From Lucifuga dentata (lineage: Eukaryota; Chordata; Actinopteri; Ophidiiformes; Bythitidae): a stretch of DNA of 64,000 nucleotides. How positions within the stretch are numbered: position 1 is the first letter of the stretch; each line of letters starts with the position of its first letter. A program made the translations under genes and the position numbers. Of this stretch, positions 47,281 to 60,985 are shown piece after piece. Below the pieces are notes generated by a model. That model had not been told where the DNA came from. It ran no database searches and saw only the letters and a program-made list of their open reading frames with translations. The stretch is from positions 1 through 64,000 of the forward strand of contig VXCM01002096.1 of assembly GCA_014773175.1 (NCBI GenBank), in the 5' to 3' direction.

Positions 47281-50027
47281 AGCCCTTCTATATGTAAGCT
47301 TTGATAGCCTTTTGCTGCATTCGACAGACCGCGGAAGTTGGATTTTTCCCAGTCGGAATTTCCAACTTCAAACCGTTCCAGCCAAATGTAAAAAAAAAAA
47401 AAAAAAAAAAAAAGGCTGAATACCAATGGCTGAACATTTACCAAACAAAAGCTGTTTCCATGCATAAAATTAACTATAATTTTATGTTTTAATGTGAAAA
47501 ACAGATGACACTTTGTCATCTCATAGTTTATGGTCATTTAATACTATTTTTTATGCTTGAAAGAGCTTCCCTATATTTCAGTCTTCATCATACCCACAGA
47601 GATGAAGCCCAGAGAAATGATGACAATGCAGTGTGTCTCTGCTCTAATTGAACTGTTTTACCTCCAGTCACATGTGAGTACAGGAGATGGAGAAGAAGCG
47701 TGCTTTGTCATGAACCTTGTTCATTAGGTACATAAGCAAAACAACCTAGCTATAGAAGTAAATACACAACAGAACTATATTATACATACATTTCCATACA
47801 ATATTTTCTCTGATGGTATCTGTATCTACCTACCTTGCCTTCTATGTGTTTAATCATTTTACCCTGGCTAGCTTGCTAAGTGGTGACAGAGCTGCTTAGG
47901 TTGTTTCTATTATAGGAATTAACTAAATTTAATTGTTCCTGTCACCTTTTTGCGACAAAATCCACACATCTGACACATCATTTAGTGGGCTTGACAGACT
48001 TGATGCCACTAAACGTTTATTTTATGTGGTATTGTGATTTCTCGTTTTCAAATCTCACTTTCCTACAGGATTTGTTTCCCATGTTTTCCCATAAATGTCA
48101 TTGTACAGTTCATACTAATTAGAGAACGCCGAAAGTAAAGATGATTGGATGTGGAGGGTCAGCCGGCTGCATACTGATGTTACGCATTGTTACGTGTTTG
48201 TTTTCTTGCACAGTGTATTTTAATTTGGCAAATTTTAGCCATAAACTTTCTCCGTGGTAGGAAGTGTTGTTTAGAGGCTGATTTATTTAAAGTTATACCC
48301 TTTCTGTGGAATCCAAACAGAAAAGTAAAGTGGATTTAAGTTATTTGCCGTTTATGTGGTTCCATGTTACAGTATTGCAAAAGAAACCGTGATTCTACCT
48401 GGGGCTCATATGAAATACTATGAAATAATGAAATTTGATATTAACAGATGTTGCCTTTGAGGTGAGCTGAAATCACTTCCTATCTGAGCATGGACAGCTT
48501 CCCAGATTGCTCCACTCAATCAGCATGACACTGCAGCCTATTCCTGTTCCTTGGGGTGAGATCCTATAATCAAAACTCTCAAGCAGAATTCACCCTGCAG
48601 ATGAAAGTATCCCAAATCTGACTCAGATTTTTTCCTCCAAAATTACATGTGATCTATGTGCAAACTATACTCTGAAGAGTGGTTAAACTAGAACTGGTCA
48701 CTATTGCCATGAGAAGTATGTATGAGACAGATGTGTCTAAAGAGATGATAATGAAGTTGTTAAAATTTTATTTCATGTTTTTTGGCTTTGACCTTTATGT
48801 TTTTAACTCAGATGATCAGTGTCTAACCATTATTATACTGCATGTGTGCATTGTTTTCCTTTCAGTGCTCTTCAGTATTCAGCCTTGGTGTTATTTTTTT
48901 TTTCAGTCAGTCCAGCCAGCTTATATGAGATGAATTTCTAATTACATGAATCCGGAGTATATACAGAATATGAGCAGTGTTATATTTAGCATCTAGGCTC
49001 CGACCTCTCAGCAGCATACACCAAGCTCAGCACAGTGGAACATCTGGAGAGACAATACAGCTGGATGTGGGGTGGAGGTGAGGGTTATGAAATGCTACAC
49101 AGAGCAGCAGTTTAAGTAGACTGACTGAAGAACATAAGAGTAGGCAGCAGATAACTTAAACAGACCGGCCTAATGCAAAGTGTGTGTTGGATATGTGTTG
49201 CTGTGTGTAGAGTAGTGGTAATTTGTTAGAGTAGCCGACAAATCTTCATATGGAACAGCTGCAGTGATAATAAGTTGCAAGATGACCGCAGGATGTGAAT
49301 ATGAGCTCAAGGTCGGCCATATAGGTGCACCTGTGACAGCCCTCAGCTGTTTAAATCTGATAGGATTAGTAAAGCAGTCACATGACATGCATATGTTTAA
49401 GCTTAAAAGGAATGAGGAATATAAATATAATAAAAGGAAGAATTAAGTAATTTAATTGTGTGCAGAGAATCACGTACACCTAAATCCATTGTGATGGTAC
49501 ATAATGCAAATTACACTATATACCCCTGAGCTGAAGTAACATTTAGGAAACTTCAAGTCCAAAATATTAACAGCATTGAGAGGAAAAAAAAAAAAAAAAT
49601 CCCAAAACCAACTGAGACACTAAGAATAAACACTAATATTAATTTCACCAGACTGTAATTCATCAGCTTGAAGCAGTATGATGCACATACAAGGCTAAAA
49701 ACAAAACGAGTTCATATATGCAATTAATTAACAATTAATTTCAAATCAAATGCACAAAGGAGCAGCCCGATAAGAGCTTTTCAGCCAGCATGCACCACAG
49801 CATCACCCACAGCAAGAGCTAATAACAATCCACAACAAATTTATGCCTTTAATAAACTGCATCTGACTCCTGTCAAGCCCAACAAGCAAGCAACAAAACA
49901 AAACGCATCTGACAAGCAGACAGCAGCATCTGCAGCCTCCACGTTTTCTGACACGCCAGCGCACAATCCCAACCCACTGAGACACATTCACTCACAGTAA
50001 ACAAGCAGCACAAGCAGGAACACTTAC
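47281..50027. other. Gene-free stretch, possibly intronic to a leftward transcript
   Basis: A-run at 47391-47412, then unique sequence. If the donor at 50027 is real, this is intron DNA of an unknown minus-strand gene. Confidence 0.5.
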
Positions 50028-50330
50028 CTTAGTGATGATCCACGCGTTCCAGCATCTCAGTGGAGAACACGCTCGCTTCCGCTTTTAGTGCGTCTGACAG
50101 CTGGTTCCATGTCAAAAGAGTTTGCGGAAAGCTGGTAATGGTGTGCAGAGTTAAAAACATCAAGTAAAAAAAAACAAAAAAAAAAACATGTATCCAACCA
50201 CAGATGTGTAGCGCCGCAATAGGACTCTGTAATATTCGAATTTGCTAATGAATTTCTATGACATCAGTACAGGTAGAACGACTCCAGGTGAGCGAGGAAG
50301 CAGCAGCATGACAAAGGGGGCGGAGCTTCG
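50028..50330 (-). promoter_or_regulatory. Candidate promoter and non-coding first exon, leftward
   Basis: On the minus strand the sequence runs to CACTAAG|GTAAGTG at 50028/50027, close to the ideal splice donor. Upstream of it are many CpG dinucleotides, uncommon elsewhere in the window, a CRE-like TGACATCA (50259-50266) and a GC box GGGGGCGGAG (50316-50325); a CACGTG E-box lies at 50396-50401. ATGs in the segment open only short frames (for example ATGGAACCAGC then a stop; ATGCTGGAACG then a stop), as in a 5' UTR. This suggests a first exon with a transcription start somewhere near 50250-50310. No second exon is recognised to the left, so the gene is unknown and could be a lncRNA or a coding gene beyond the window. 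Confidence 0.45.
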
Positions 50331-53300
50331 ATGGTTTGAACAGACCGCCTGACAGTAAAGGATGTTGGACATGTGATGCAGCTGGGAAAATTTGTCACGT
50401 GTTCGTAGTACTATATAAAATTCACATAGCACTTTTTGAAGTGCTTATAAAGTGGTATACACAGACATCAGAACAAAATGCAGTTCAACAGGCCAAAAGA
50501 TAGACTCACTTAAAATCCATATAAAACCTGACTGTGTAAAATATACACCACAAAATGAAAAATGCCATACCATAGAAGAAGAACACTGACTTGACAAGTC
50601 CAATATGCTCAGGCAGGGACTTCCCTTCTCGAATTAAGCTGTGCAGGATACGCTCAGGGCGCAGCAGCATATGCTCCGGTCCAATGCCATGGTCTCAACC
50701 TGATCCGACAGCAAACAAAGCTAGCTCATGAGGACGTGTAGAACAAAATTATGGCAGGCTGCGGTGTACACCATAAAGTCTGTCCAGTCTGAACAGCCAT
50801 GTTTTCACTGGGCACTGCACTAATATGTATAATTATGGCATATCACAGTGGTTAAATGACTACACTAATTTTTTTTTATGGCAAAACTGAGTAGAACTGC
50901 CTACTGTATTTAGTTATTTGTGCTCATGTACTGTTTTGTAGCTTCCTGTGTGGTTACTTTCTGTGCTGGTCTAGTATAGCATTTTAGCAAGTTCTAAGAA
51001 CTAAACTGTCACGTGGACTCAGTGTACAGGCTCATATCAGTGTGGAAATTTTCCTTTTTTTTAAACTCACCACATACACAACAATGGAGCAATGGAGGTT
51101 CACAGAGGCTGTTTATGATTAATTAGTCTTATTAGTTTTAACTGAGTTACAGTTGAACTATAGGTCTATAGGTGCTCACCTTTCCTGACATGCTTTCGAT
51201 GCAATATTTTTATTTTGATTACTGATCGTGTAGCATTTACTCGTAAGTATTAATGGAAGTTACTTGTAAAACCATATGGTCATGAATATGTGTATCTCTT
51301 CAAACATTTAAATATTCTTCAGAAGTGATCATGAATCCTTACAGCATCAAACTGTATTCTCAGAGAATTAAACTGAGAGGACTGCATGAAGGATGATGCA
51401 TTCTGTTCTGAATCACAGCAAACTGAAGCAGGCATGAACAGCATGGTAACTGTCTGTGTGATCAGATTCTTATACCTCACTGATGCTTGGGTCCAGGAAA
51501 TCTTTATTCTCTTTCTTTATCTCTTTTTTCTCTTTCTGTCACTCTGACCCTGATGGAAAGTATATTGACAGCATTCCTCAGCAGAACATTGTTGTAAGTA
51601 ATGGCCATGGATTGCTGGAGCATGTTGAGCACAGGAACACAATAGATTACATTAATGTATACAGGAGTGAAGGCTGGCTCGATGCTAGCTCATCAATGGA
51701 CGGAGACCGTGAATGACAAAGGATCAGAGATAGGCAAGTACAGGAGATGAATGTCACATCGCAGCCAGTGACTTGTAGCAAAGATCTGGTAATTTTCCAG
51801 ATGGTAAAATTGTCACTATGTCTAACCTTGTCAACTGTAACACTTTCAAGATAGAGTGACAAGTAGTAGGCACTGTTATGGAGGTCTTTTTTTGACATTT
51901 CTGTGACAGAACACACTGAACCCTCACTTGTTAAACATTTCAGGACTTTACCCAGTCTACTAGTTTTCCATTTATATTTTATCTTGGCATCTTTTAAAAT
52001 TACCACCAAACTTCCCATAATTTAATGACTTCCTGTCATAAAGTTTGTTATGGCTTTTTTCAGTCAAATATTTTCTCTTTGGCTTTGCTGGTGAAGATAA
52101 ACATATTGTAAGCATATCTTTGCAAAACACTCAGTCATTTTTTTCTGGAATACCAGCACCCCCTTTTTGTTTTGTGCTGTAAAGCTGTCAAGCAAAATTC
52201 AAACAAAATCTGGCATGCAGATCGGGGCAGGTAGTCTTCTTTCTGTACAGTGGTACTGTTTAGTAATATTGGAGATAATGACAAATATTTATTAATTAAC
52301 TTGTTAACGTAGGAAAATGTCTACTAAAGTAAATAATGAATCTGTGTGGCTGGTTCTATGTACACTGTAACACAAGTGGTGATTTTAACAATATATTTTA
52401 TTAGACTTTTTCTTACAAAACAATTCCCTCATAAACCAGAACACACAAAATGCATAAAGAAAACTGTACAGTCAGTTTCATCATGTCTGAATGTGTTCTA
52501 AACGTGAACAATGTTATCTACAACAGTGGGTCCTATCAATGTCTATCACATCAAGCAGTTCAGCTCTGCAGCCCCTGACGTGAGGGTTGGAGGAGAGGTA
52601 AAGAAATAGTCATGTGACACAGAAGGTACATTCAAACAAACAACATGAGCTAGCCAATAGTACCAGCAAGCACAGCTGCAGGCTCTTTGTTTTGTCTCTC
52701 CTTGGCTCTAGTAGCGATGTCATATTGCTGAATCAACCTAAAGAAAGAAGCTGACAGACGTGATAATGAGAGGGAAGGAAACTGACTTTTCACAAGCAAC
52801 TGTAAACTGTATGTGACGTGAGAGATCAAAGGGATCTGGGTGATCATTATGTTGGAGATCAATTTTTATTACATGCATATCTTAGAGTTCTCAGTTATTG
52901 TAGCTACTCTTTGGAGCCAATGGGATAGTGACTTTGGGAAGAAACAGAGCCTGAATTTTTTGACAATGGTTTTTTTCAACCCCCCATAGCTACAGTGAGA
53001 AAAACGGGCTACTAATTGGACACTTTTGCTTCATTTCCATTAAAATAACATAAATATATATTCAATATTTATTTCTCTCAGTGCAACAGTGGTCTAAGAA
53101 ACATTATCAACATCAAGTCTTTGCTGACAGTACAGTTCATCAAACATAGGCTTTCATATCAGGATTACCAAATTTCATGGGAGATTAGCAGCAATACTTA
53201 AATCACAAACAAGAACAACAAATCTGTTTCACTTTTGTGTATACTTTGTTTTTTTTCTTTTTTTTTTTTTTANTTTTTTTTTTTTTTACACAGCTTGGTT

Positions 53301-53761
53301 TCTACCCTAGACCTTTTATTAGGGAGTTACAGGCACAACTATGTATTAGGAGAAGATGGATAATAATTTAATTTGGGGTACTTTATTTTTGGGAACAAAC
53401 ATGAGTGTTCACTCCAAACATAAGACTCTAGCTTGATTTACATAAAATTTTTGTCCTGATGCAAGTCAAGCATTGCAGTACACTTTTCTCATAAGATTAT
53501 GATAGTCTGAACACACAATGTTGGACTTTATATTAATAGCATGAGTTCTTGATTACTTTTATCTCCTTTTCTTCTAAACATGTCTAACTCACCAAAAAGG
53601 TCTTTAACTATGTAATCCCGAAGGCTGTGAGGATTTGTGCAATGATTATATCTAGTTCCATTTTCCACAGAATTACTGAGAATTAGCACTACTGCTGCCC
53701 AAGTTGAACAATTATTTTCAGAACAATTTGTTTCAGTTTGATTTCAGCTAAAATCATCTTG

Positions 53762-53894
53762 ACTGTGGCATTTTAAAAAATATCTAAGGATGGTTTTTTC
53801 TTTCTTTTTCTTTTTTTTTTTGCTTCTNACTGTGGCATTTTAAAAAATATCTAAGGATGGTTTTTTCTTTCTTTTTCTTTTTTTTTTTGCTTCT
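53762..53894. other. Assembly join: 66-bp duplication around a single N
   Basis: 53762-53827 and 53829-53894 are identical and flank N at 53828. Same unmerged-overlap signature as at 24476. Confidence 0.9.
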
Positions 53895-55157
53895 GCTCTA
53901 TGCTAGACAAAGCTAATTTAAAATAGTTGTAGCTGTGCCAGCTATATGCAGAGTCTTACATATTTTAGCAATAGTTTGTGGGGAATTATTTGTTTTTACT
54001 GTTAGTTTCTGAAATATACACTCTTTTTATTCTCAACTAGACAATATACAGCACAAGCTGCTACCTATTTGAACGCATACAGTACTAGGGGAGAATGCAA
54101 ATTCAGCCAGATGATAGATCATTTACATGATTGAAAATAACATTCCATTTACTTAAATGTGTATGATGAAGAAACAGAAATTTTTATGGAAGATGATACT
54201 GATGGCTGATGGAAGGAGGTATAGAGCAATGGAGCAGGTCAATATAACATACATGAATGAAGAAAAACAGAAAGCCACTAACCAAAGATTAGCACCTGTA
54301 GTACAAAATCTAGGGGGCGTCAAGTATGTTGCACAAGCTTCAAATTCACATGTAAACCTCAGCAAAGGACTGCCAGAGAAACACTACAGTTACAGTAATT
54401 AACAGTAAGTAACATTAATACATCTTCAGAAGAGCAGCAGACTGATGCACATCGATCATGATAAGTGCAAATGCCAATCATAAATTACACAGATGAAGCA
54501 GCCAAACCTGTTATTTTGATAGCTCAAGAGTTGCTGGTGTTTATTCAGACAGAAAATATCAGGTTTTTCAAAAGTAGGTATACAGCTATAATAATAATAA
54601 CTGACCTTGTACTGATTTAAATGCGTCAATCAATGACTATTACTTGAAATAAGAAAATATTGAATTCAGTGACTATTATTCATGTACATAAAATGTATTC
54701 CTACTTTTGAAGCAAGCTGCATATTTACTGCATTTTGACTCACAGGTCAGTGTTATAGAGTACATTTTTTATTTTTTTTATTTTTTTTTTATTTTGCAAA
54801 TTCCTCACTCATTTGAAGTTTATATTGAAATACAAGTAACAAATGACGACTTTTGGAGATGACTAGACGTTAACTGGGAAATACAGTGTCTTAGTGTTAC
54901 ACTCGTGGGGTAATGCTGTATAATTAGTATATCTGAAGTATAGTTTACTTGCCTTGGAGTTTAATATTGATGCATGGCTCTCTGGGATGATGTACAAATG
55001 CTTACAGCCAATCAGACAGAGGAGTTGATGCCACTACGGCATGGTCTCAGCATGTGGGGTCAACATAAACTGGAGTCATTACCCTGAGGGAATCTGCTAA
55101 ATGTTGTTTTCAGGCTTCACAGAACAATGTTGCTGCAGATAAACTATAAATGTGACC

Positions 55158-55172
55158 GGGTGGGGTGGGGGG
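55158..55172 (+). other. Short G-rich tract
   Basis: GGGTGGGGTGGGGGG; a quadruplex is possible only if the last run is split. It lies about 620 bases beyond the candidate fstl4 poly(A) signal. Confidence 0.5.
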
Positions 55173-55790
55173 ATAGATTTTACCATTTCAAGAAACCACA
55201 ACATGTAGTATTCATTATTCGTTTCTGGTTAGGCTTCCTCTGAAATCATACCATCCATTGTCCCAGGGATAATGGATCAATTGGGCTCTTTGGATTGGTA
55301 AATATGGGGTATTACACATGTGCATACAACCAACCTGTGCTGGTGTGGGGAGAATGAAAGCTTTTAGAGGGAGAATACAGTACAATACCATGAAAACAGA
55401 TGGGCTCATAGCATTTAAAAGAATTTGGACAACACATACACTAAAGGCAGACAGGACAGACATACATTTTGTGGTGAATATATGCAGCACTGGTGAAAAC
55501 AACAAATATTGTTCAGATAAACAAAAACAGAAAGCTTTTTACTCTAAAAAAAGTGAGCATTGTGCATAGTTCGTAGTTCATTGATAACCCCTCTTCAGGT
55601 ACCTATTTGCTGTGACAACATGGAAGGAAGTGCAATAATGTACAATTCTGTATAGTTAAGTGCACATAGATCACTGTTGCACTGAACGGCATTGACACTT
55701 TCTCCCAATAGAAATATCACAACAGGGTTTCTTTATATTTTCTCAATTACTCTATTTTTTAAGTGTAATTTGTTACAATAAACCTAGGCA

Positions 55791-55796
55791 TTTATT
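55791..55796 (-). terminator. Candidate poly(A) signal of the fstl4-like gene
   Basis: TTTATT on the plus strand reads AATAAA on the minus strand, about 145 bases past the stop codon. It is the first canonical hexamer downstream of the stop, which would give a very short 3' UTR. T-rich sequence follows on the transcript strand. A longer UTR using a later signal is equally possible without transcript data. Confidence 0.4.
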
Positions 55797-55941
55797 CCTT
55801 TCACTCAATCCCAGGGTTGAGTCCACAACTTATGTTCACATAAATCTTAATAATAGGTAATTTGGCCTGATGTTTCTTTCTTTTCTTTTTCTTTTACATC
55901 TTTCTCTAACCCTACTTCTCCTGATCTTATTACTTTTTCAC

Positions 55942-56644
55942 TCATACCTCCCCAACCCAGATGATTGTGTTCCCTCTCTTGATGTCTGACACCTCACAGT
56001 GCGGTGTTCTCTGTTTGCCATTCAGAACAAAAAGGGACTCGGCTGATGGTGTCACCAGGTACTGTCCAAACAACCCGCTGGAGACCACTACTCTGTTGGG
56101 GACTCCCCAGGGCCAGGCTTGAGGGGCCACTGGCTCCTTGAGGCTCCTGAGAACCTCAGCGCGGCCTGAGGACAGATCAGCAAAGAGCAGGTCCATGCCT
56201 GAGCCTGATGTGGCCACCACTACGTACTGGTTGGACTCTGTGAAAGAGGGCTGGAAAACCAGATCAGAGACAACTATAGGGTTGTCCATTTCCTGGTTGA
56301 GACTTAGCTCCCCCTGGAATGATACTGTCTGAACTATGAGCTTTGAGCTTTGCTGGTCAGGGGTCACCATGTAGCGGCTGTCCGGTGACACGAAGGGTTG
56401 GCCTGTAACATTTAGGTTTGGACCGATCACGGTGTCCGTTACGCTGTCAATGAGCAGCTGTGGTGGGGCTTGCAGGCGGCCCTTGCTCTGGCATTGGACA
56501 AAGTAGAAGCCGCTCAGGTGGGTGTAGGCCATGCTCAGTGGTATGCAGCTGTAGTTTTTTAAGCTGATGGTCTTGACACGGTGGAAGGTCTCCAGGTCAA
56601 TCTTATGTACTGCAGGTTCATTTTTGAGGAAGACAAAGGCAAAC
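55942..56644 (-). CDS. fstl4: fstl4-like, terminal coding exon (C-terminal 233 residues)
   Basis: Last coding exon of a follistatin-like 4/5 gene. The acceptor is CTAG|G, with AG at 56646-56645. The first base completes an Arg codon (AG|G) left open by the exon at 56897-57006, and the frame then runs 233 residues to a stop at 55942. Visible hallmarks are AVHKIDLET near the exon start, AYTHLSG, LLIDSVTDTVIGP, VTGQPFVSPD, FQPSFTESNQY, DLLFADLSSG, SLKEP, SGLFGQYLVTPS, and the end GNTIIWVGEV. Two N-glycosylation sequons (NYS, NVT) fit a secreted glycoprotein. The region is the long C-terminal part that follows the Kazal, EF-hand and Ig domains in this family. As I recall it, human FSTL4 ends in WVGEV and FSTL5 in WVGDA, which favours fstl4; fstl5 or a teleost paralogue remains possible. 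The frame is intact with no breaks. Confidence 0.88.
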
Positions 56645-57018
<374 letters not shown>

Positions 57019-57312
57019 TCAACAAAAAGCAAGAGGAATTGTAAATAACAATAGAGAGGTGCAGATCATTTTACCATTCTGTGGCCAATGGTGTTTCCCA
57101 TTTTACAAAGTGTTGGCAGCAGAGGCAAAAATGAGAGGTTGCAAATGATGAGGGAAAGGTTTGATGGTCATATTTAAGAGGAAATTGTCATTCATGTCTC
57201 CACTGAATACAAATCCCAGTAATTACTGGAATCACAGACTTTGGAGAATAACAAGGAACTATGACACCCTCCCCCAACACACACACATTGACAAAAATCA
57301 CTTAAAAAAAAA

Positions 57313-57357
57313 AAAAGAAAGAAAGAAAGAAAAAGAAAGAAAGAAAGAAAGAAAGAA
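57313..57357. repeat. GAAA tetranucleotide repeat
   Basis: A-run followed by about ten GAAA units, inside the large fstl4-like intron. Confidence 0.9.
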
Positions 57358-57658
57358 ATGATTTGCCTGTAGCATCACAAAGTCAATCATAATCAAAAAG
57401 GTTGTCTCAAATCAAGTGTCATTGTTACCCCTAATATTGTTAACTACTCTGAAATACCTTTAGAGCACATATCTATCCTCTGTGTGCCATGGAGGATAGA
57501 TTGGCTGCAGGTTTTGAATCCAACCGAAAACAATGCACTAGCTAATATGAGTGTACAGCTCAGAAAAGAGAAGTTAATCAGTCAGTGAAAGATTTGGTTG
57601 GACTGAAAAGCAGACTCTTGGCCCTCCATGGATCTGGTTTGACACCCATCCTATAGAC

Positions 57659-57900
57659 CAGTGGTTTTCAATTCTGGTTGTCGATTACCAAAGCACTGCA
57701 TATTTTCCATTTGCCCCTGCTCTACCCTCAATCCATTAGCTAAACCAGGCGTATTAAGCCAATCAAAGATCTGGGAGGCACTGAGTCTAGACCAAGTGAA
57801 CACAGCTGGTTTAGCTAATCAGGTTGGGTAGTGCAGGGAGAGATGGAAAATATGCAGTGGTGTGGTACTCAAGGACCAGACCTGAGAAACACTACTACTG
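57659..57900. mobile_element. hAT-like MITE with long inverted arms
   Basis: The two ends are long imperfect inverted copies of each other, about 110 bases per arm, so the element can fold into one hairpin. Left end: CAGTGGTTTTCAATTCTGG. Right end reversed: CAGTAGTAGTGTTTCTCAG, then GTCTGG. Inner arms share CACTGCATATTTTCCAT and TTAGCTAAACCAG. The CAGTGGTTCTCAA-type start is typical of non-autonomous hAT elements. No ORF is present. I could not find a convincing 8-bp target duplication, perhaps because the right end carries an added TAG-type repeat. It lies in an fstl4-like intron. Confidence 0.75.
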
Positions 57901-60867
57901 AAGATTCAATCCATTTCGCTCTGAAGAGAACAACTACCAACAGAGGGTGTCTCTATCACAGTCCATCCCCAATAAGCTAAACATGCATTCTAAAATTGCG
58001 CTGATAGGAAAAACAAAGACTATCTGCACTTCAACTGTGGATAATCCATCTTGAAAATGGGCCAAAAAAAAAACAAAATGCAGGAGCAGCCTATGTTGTA
58101 ACATCAGTTTGTAGCAATTATGTTTATTATTCACATGTAACATTACTTTCTTTCAAATTTGATGATCTGATTTCAGTGAGATTCTATCAACATAAAAAAT
58201 TAGTGTGTATTGAGTTGGTGTCTGTCCAATGAAGTTTCTCCAAACTCCATATTTGCAGTTAAATTATAGTGCTATAGTGGTACAATCACATTTGATACCA
58301 TCATTAGCTCTTCTAAAGAAAATACCATCATTACAACAAAAAAGAGATTTAATTACTGAACACTATTACAGCCACTTCTAGTTAAAGCTTTGGTAGATGT
58401 TAAGTGGGCTGCACAATATCCACACATGGCTGTTGACCTTTAGCTACATTATGCCTCTCCTCTGATCACTAGGTTCCTCTGCTTCCATTTTGTATGAGTG
58501 GAATATAAAGGCTCATATCTGTGTTCTTAAGAGTCGGATCATGTCCAGGTGACATTTCCATATATCCTGGAACAGCTAAACATCTAGAGTATATGACTGT
58601 GGCTGATGAAATGTGGCCCCTCCTCAGTTCTCTGATAAAGCATCTTATTTAACGATGACTGCCTTTGGTGCACACGCAACAATAAAAGCCATCCCTCATG
58701 TCATATACCTCATACTGATTCAGCATATTTTCAAAGTGCAGGGGGAGTGAGCCACCTATGATAGGCTTTCTATGTACTGTCTTTTCAGTGACACATGCTT
58801 TATCACGCATGCCTGCATGATCTGTTCACTGTCAAGGACGAGCTAGGTGGTTTACGGTTCCAACATGTGTCCTATTCATACATATGTGTGTTAAATCACA
58901 ACAGCAAGTCAGCTTAGGGTCCTTATCCACTGCACAAGGAAAAAGAACCAAAAACAAGAAACCTAGATTCAGTTCTAGTTACTGTTTTGTATTTCAACTG
59001 ACTTCAGGAGACACAGTACTGAATTCAACTGATTAAAAAAAAAAAAAAAAAAAAAAGGGTACAACCAACTTCATCACAAAGCGTGGCTAGACAGTCCAAT
59101 ATAGCAAACATGGTGGAAAGTGAGGTGCTGAGTTTCACTGTATTTCCTTGCCTGGTAAGCCATTTATTCAACCAGTGGTTTTTGGCTTGTATGGAATAAT
59201 TTGTAAAAAAAAAGTAAGGCATAGCTACGATGGCCATTATGGACACAATGATTTACAGCATTGATGATGAAGGGCAATGGTGAGAACTGCCTGTTTGCTT
59301 TGTTGCTTAGCAAGCTGATTTAGCAAAGCAAGTAATCTGACACTACAATATGTTTTGTAATTGTTACAGGTCTTTACAACATTCTTTAATTATTATTTTT
59401 GCTTGTGACCAATCAGCACCAAACAGTGCAGTAGTCCTATCCCCAGAGTGGTCCTGTAAGTCCCACATTTTGAACAGGGACCAGAAAATGAAAGTGGAAC
59501 TGAAACTCTAAAGTGATCCTTAGTCAATACAAAATGCAAAAGTTCCTGTTTTTCGTACCAAAGAAGTGCCAAAAAGGTTTTGTTCTATGGCAGTGGAAAA
59601 GGGCAGGGCCCTTATGCTTTCTCATCCTATTTCCAGACTAAAGACAATATTTTTTCTTCTCATTTTACAGACTCAGCTAATGTAGTTTTTAATTTGGAAG
59701 CAACTGTTGCTAGAATTTTTCTAAAAGGAGCTAAGTATAAAATCTATTTTGAAGTCTTTGCCTACACTGATAAAACTGAATCTCTACCTGACGCCCAGCG
59801 GGGGCTCAACTCCACACTCCTTTAAAAAAAAAAAAAAAACTATCAAATTAAAATTACCAGTTTAAGTTGTTGAGGTGTTACTTTTGCTACACTGCTGCAT
59901 TGCTCCTCGGAAGTCCCCTCCCACTATACCCCCTCAAATATCTTACATAGTATTAACAAGAAAGTTCAGCCTGTTTGTCTCTACTTGCAAGCCATGAAAA
60001 GAGTCCTTGTTACAAAAAGTCATTACAACAGTTGCAGAGTACAATGAGGAGAGTTAATGAGGTTCAGGGTAGTATTACTCTTGTATTATTAGGCAGCTGC
60101 TGTGGTCTCCTGGACTGGAGGTGCTCTTAACTTAATGCCACTGGCTTTCCATTGTCATCGCTCATCCTTGGATTTCATATCCACACACTCAGCAATGAGG
60201 CCCAATTGAGTTTTACTCTGCCACTGCCAAATCTTTCCCACTGGCTGACCTAATACCTGAGGGGGTTTTGGTTCTGAATCAGTAGCTTTGCTATTGAACA
60301 ACACTCACCCCTCAGAAACCTTGAGCAGCATTTTACTTTCTAAACTAAAAACAAGCACTGCAGTGTATCTGTGTCATTTAGGACATTCAATAAATCTTAC
60401 AAGACATGTTAATATTACACTGTGCAGTGTTTTACAAGGGTTTAGCAGTGGCACTTTTTATACACTGAATTACTTGTCTTGTTGCACCTGTACAACAAAG
60501 CAGCACATTATGTTATTCCTTGTAAGACTCTAAATGATGCTGCCCTACTCAGTGCTCAATGCAAAATTTTGTGTTCCTCACTCTCTAAGTCCAAAAGACT
60601 TAAATTTGAGGGTGATATACTGAATAATATGTAAAAATGACCCTATACATTTAAGTAATTAGAAAAACAATTAAGTGGAACAAGACAGCAAGTGCAAAAT
60701 TAATTAAAACAAACCTAATGAAATGGCTGCATGATAAAAGTACCTTTAAAAAAAAAAAAAAAAATATTCTTGACTTTACCTACTTGAACTGAACACTGAC
60801 AAGTTTCTTGCAGGAAATTATGAAAATATAAAAAGTAAATAAATAACCATGTGCTGAAAGTGAAATA

Positions 60868-60916
60868 CATACATACATACATACTGTACATACATACACA
60901 CACACACATACATAAA
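60868..60916. repeat. CATA/CA microsatellite
   Basis: CATA units, a CTGTA interruption, CATA again, then (CA)n. Confidence 0.9.
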
Positions 60917-60985
60917 TGTGCATGTACTGTATGCAAATGAAAAGAGAAAACATTTGCCCATATGTTAAGTATTTTTTGGAGCGGA

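Larger units (their letters stand above)
50331..55790. other. Gene-free stretch between candidate promoter and fstl4 3' end
   Basis: Contains an E-box near the candidate promoter, a T-run join with N at 53273, the 66-bp assembly duplication and a G-rich tract at 55158-55172. The ORF at 51483-51716 includes a GTAAGT site but no recognisable protein. Confidence 0.6.

Noticed and set aside
51483..51716. 77-residue ORF with a GTAAGT site inside
   Set aside because: The putative donor is inside the open frame, and the translation resembles nothing I know; likely chance.
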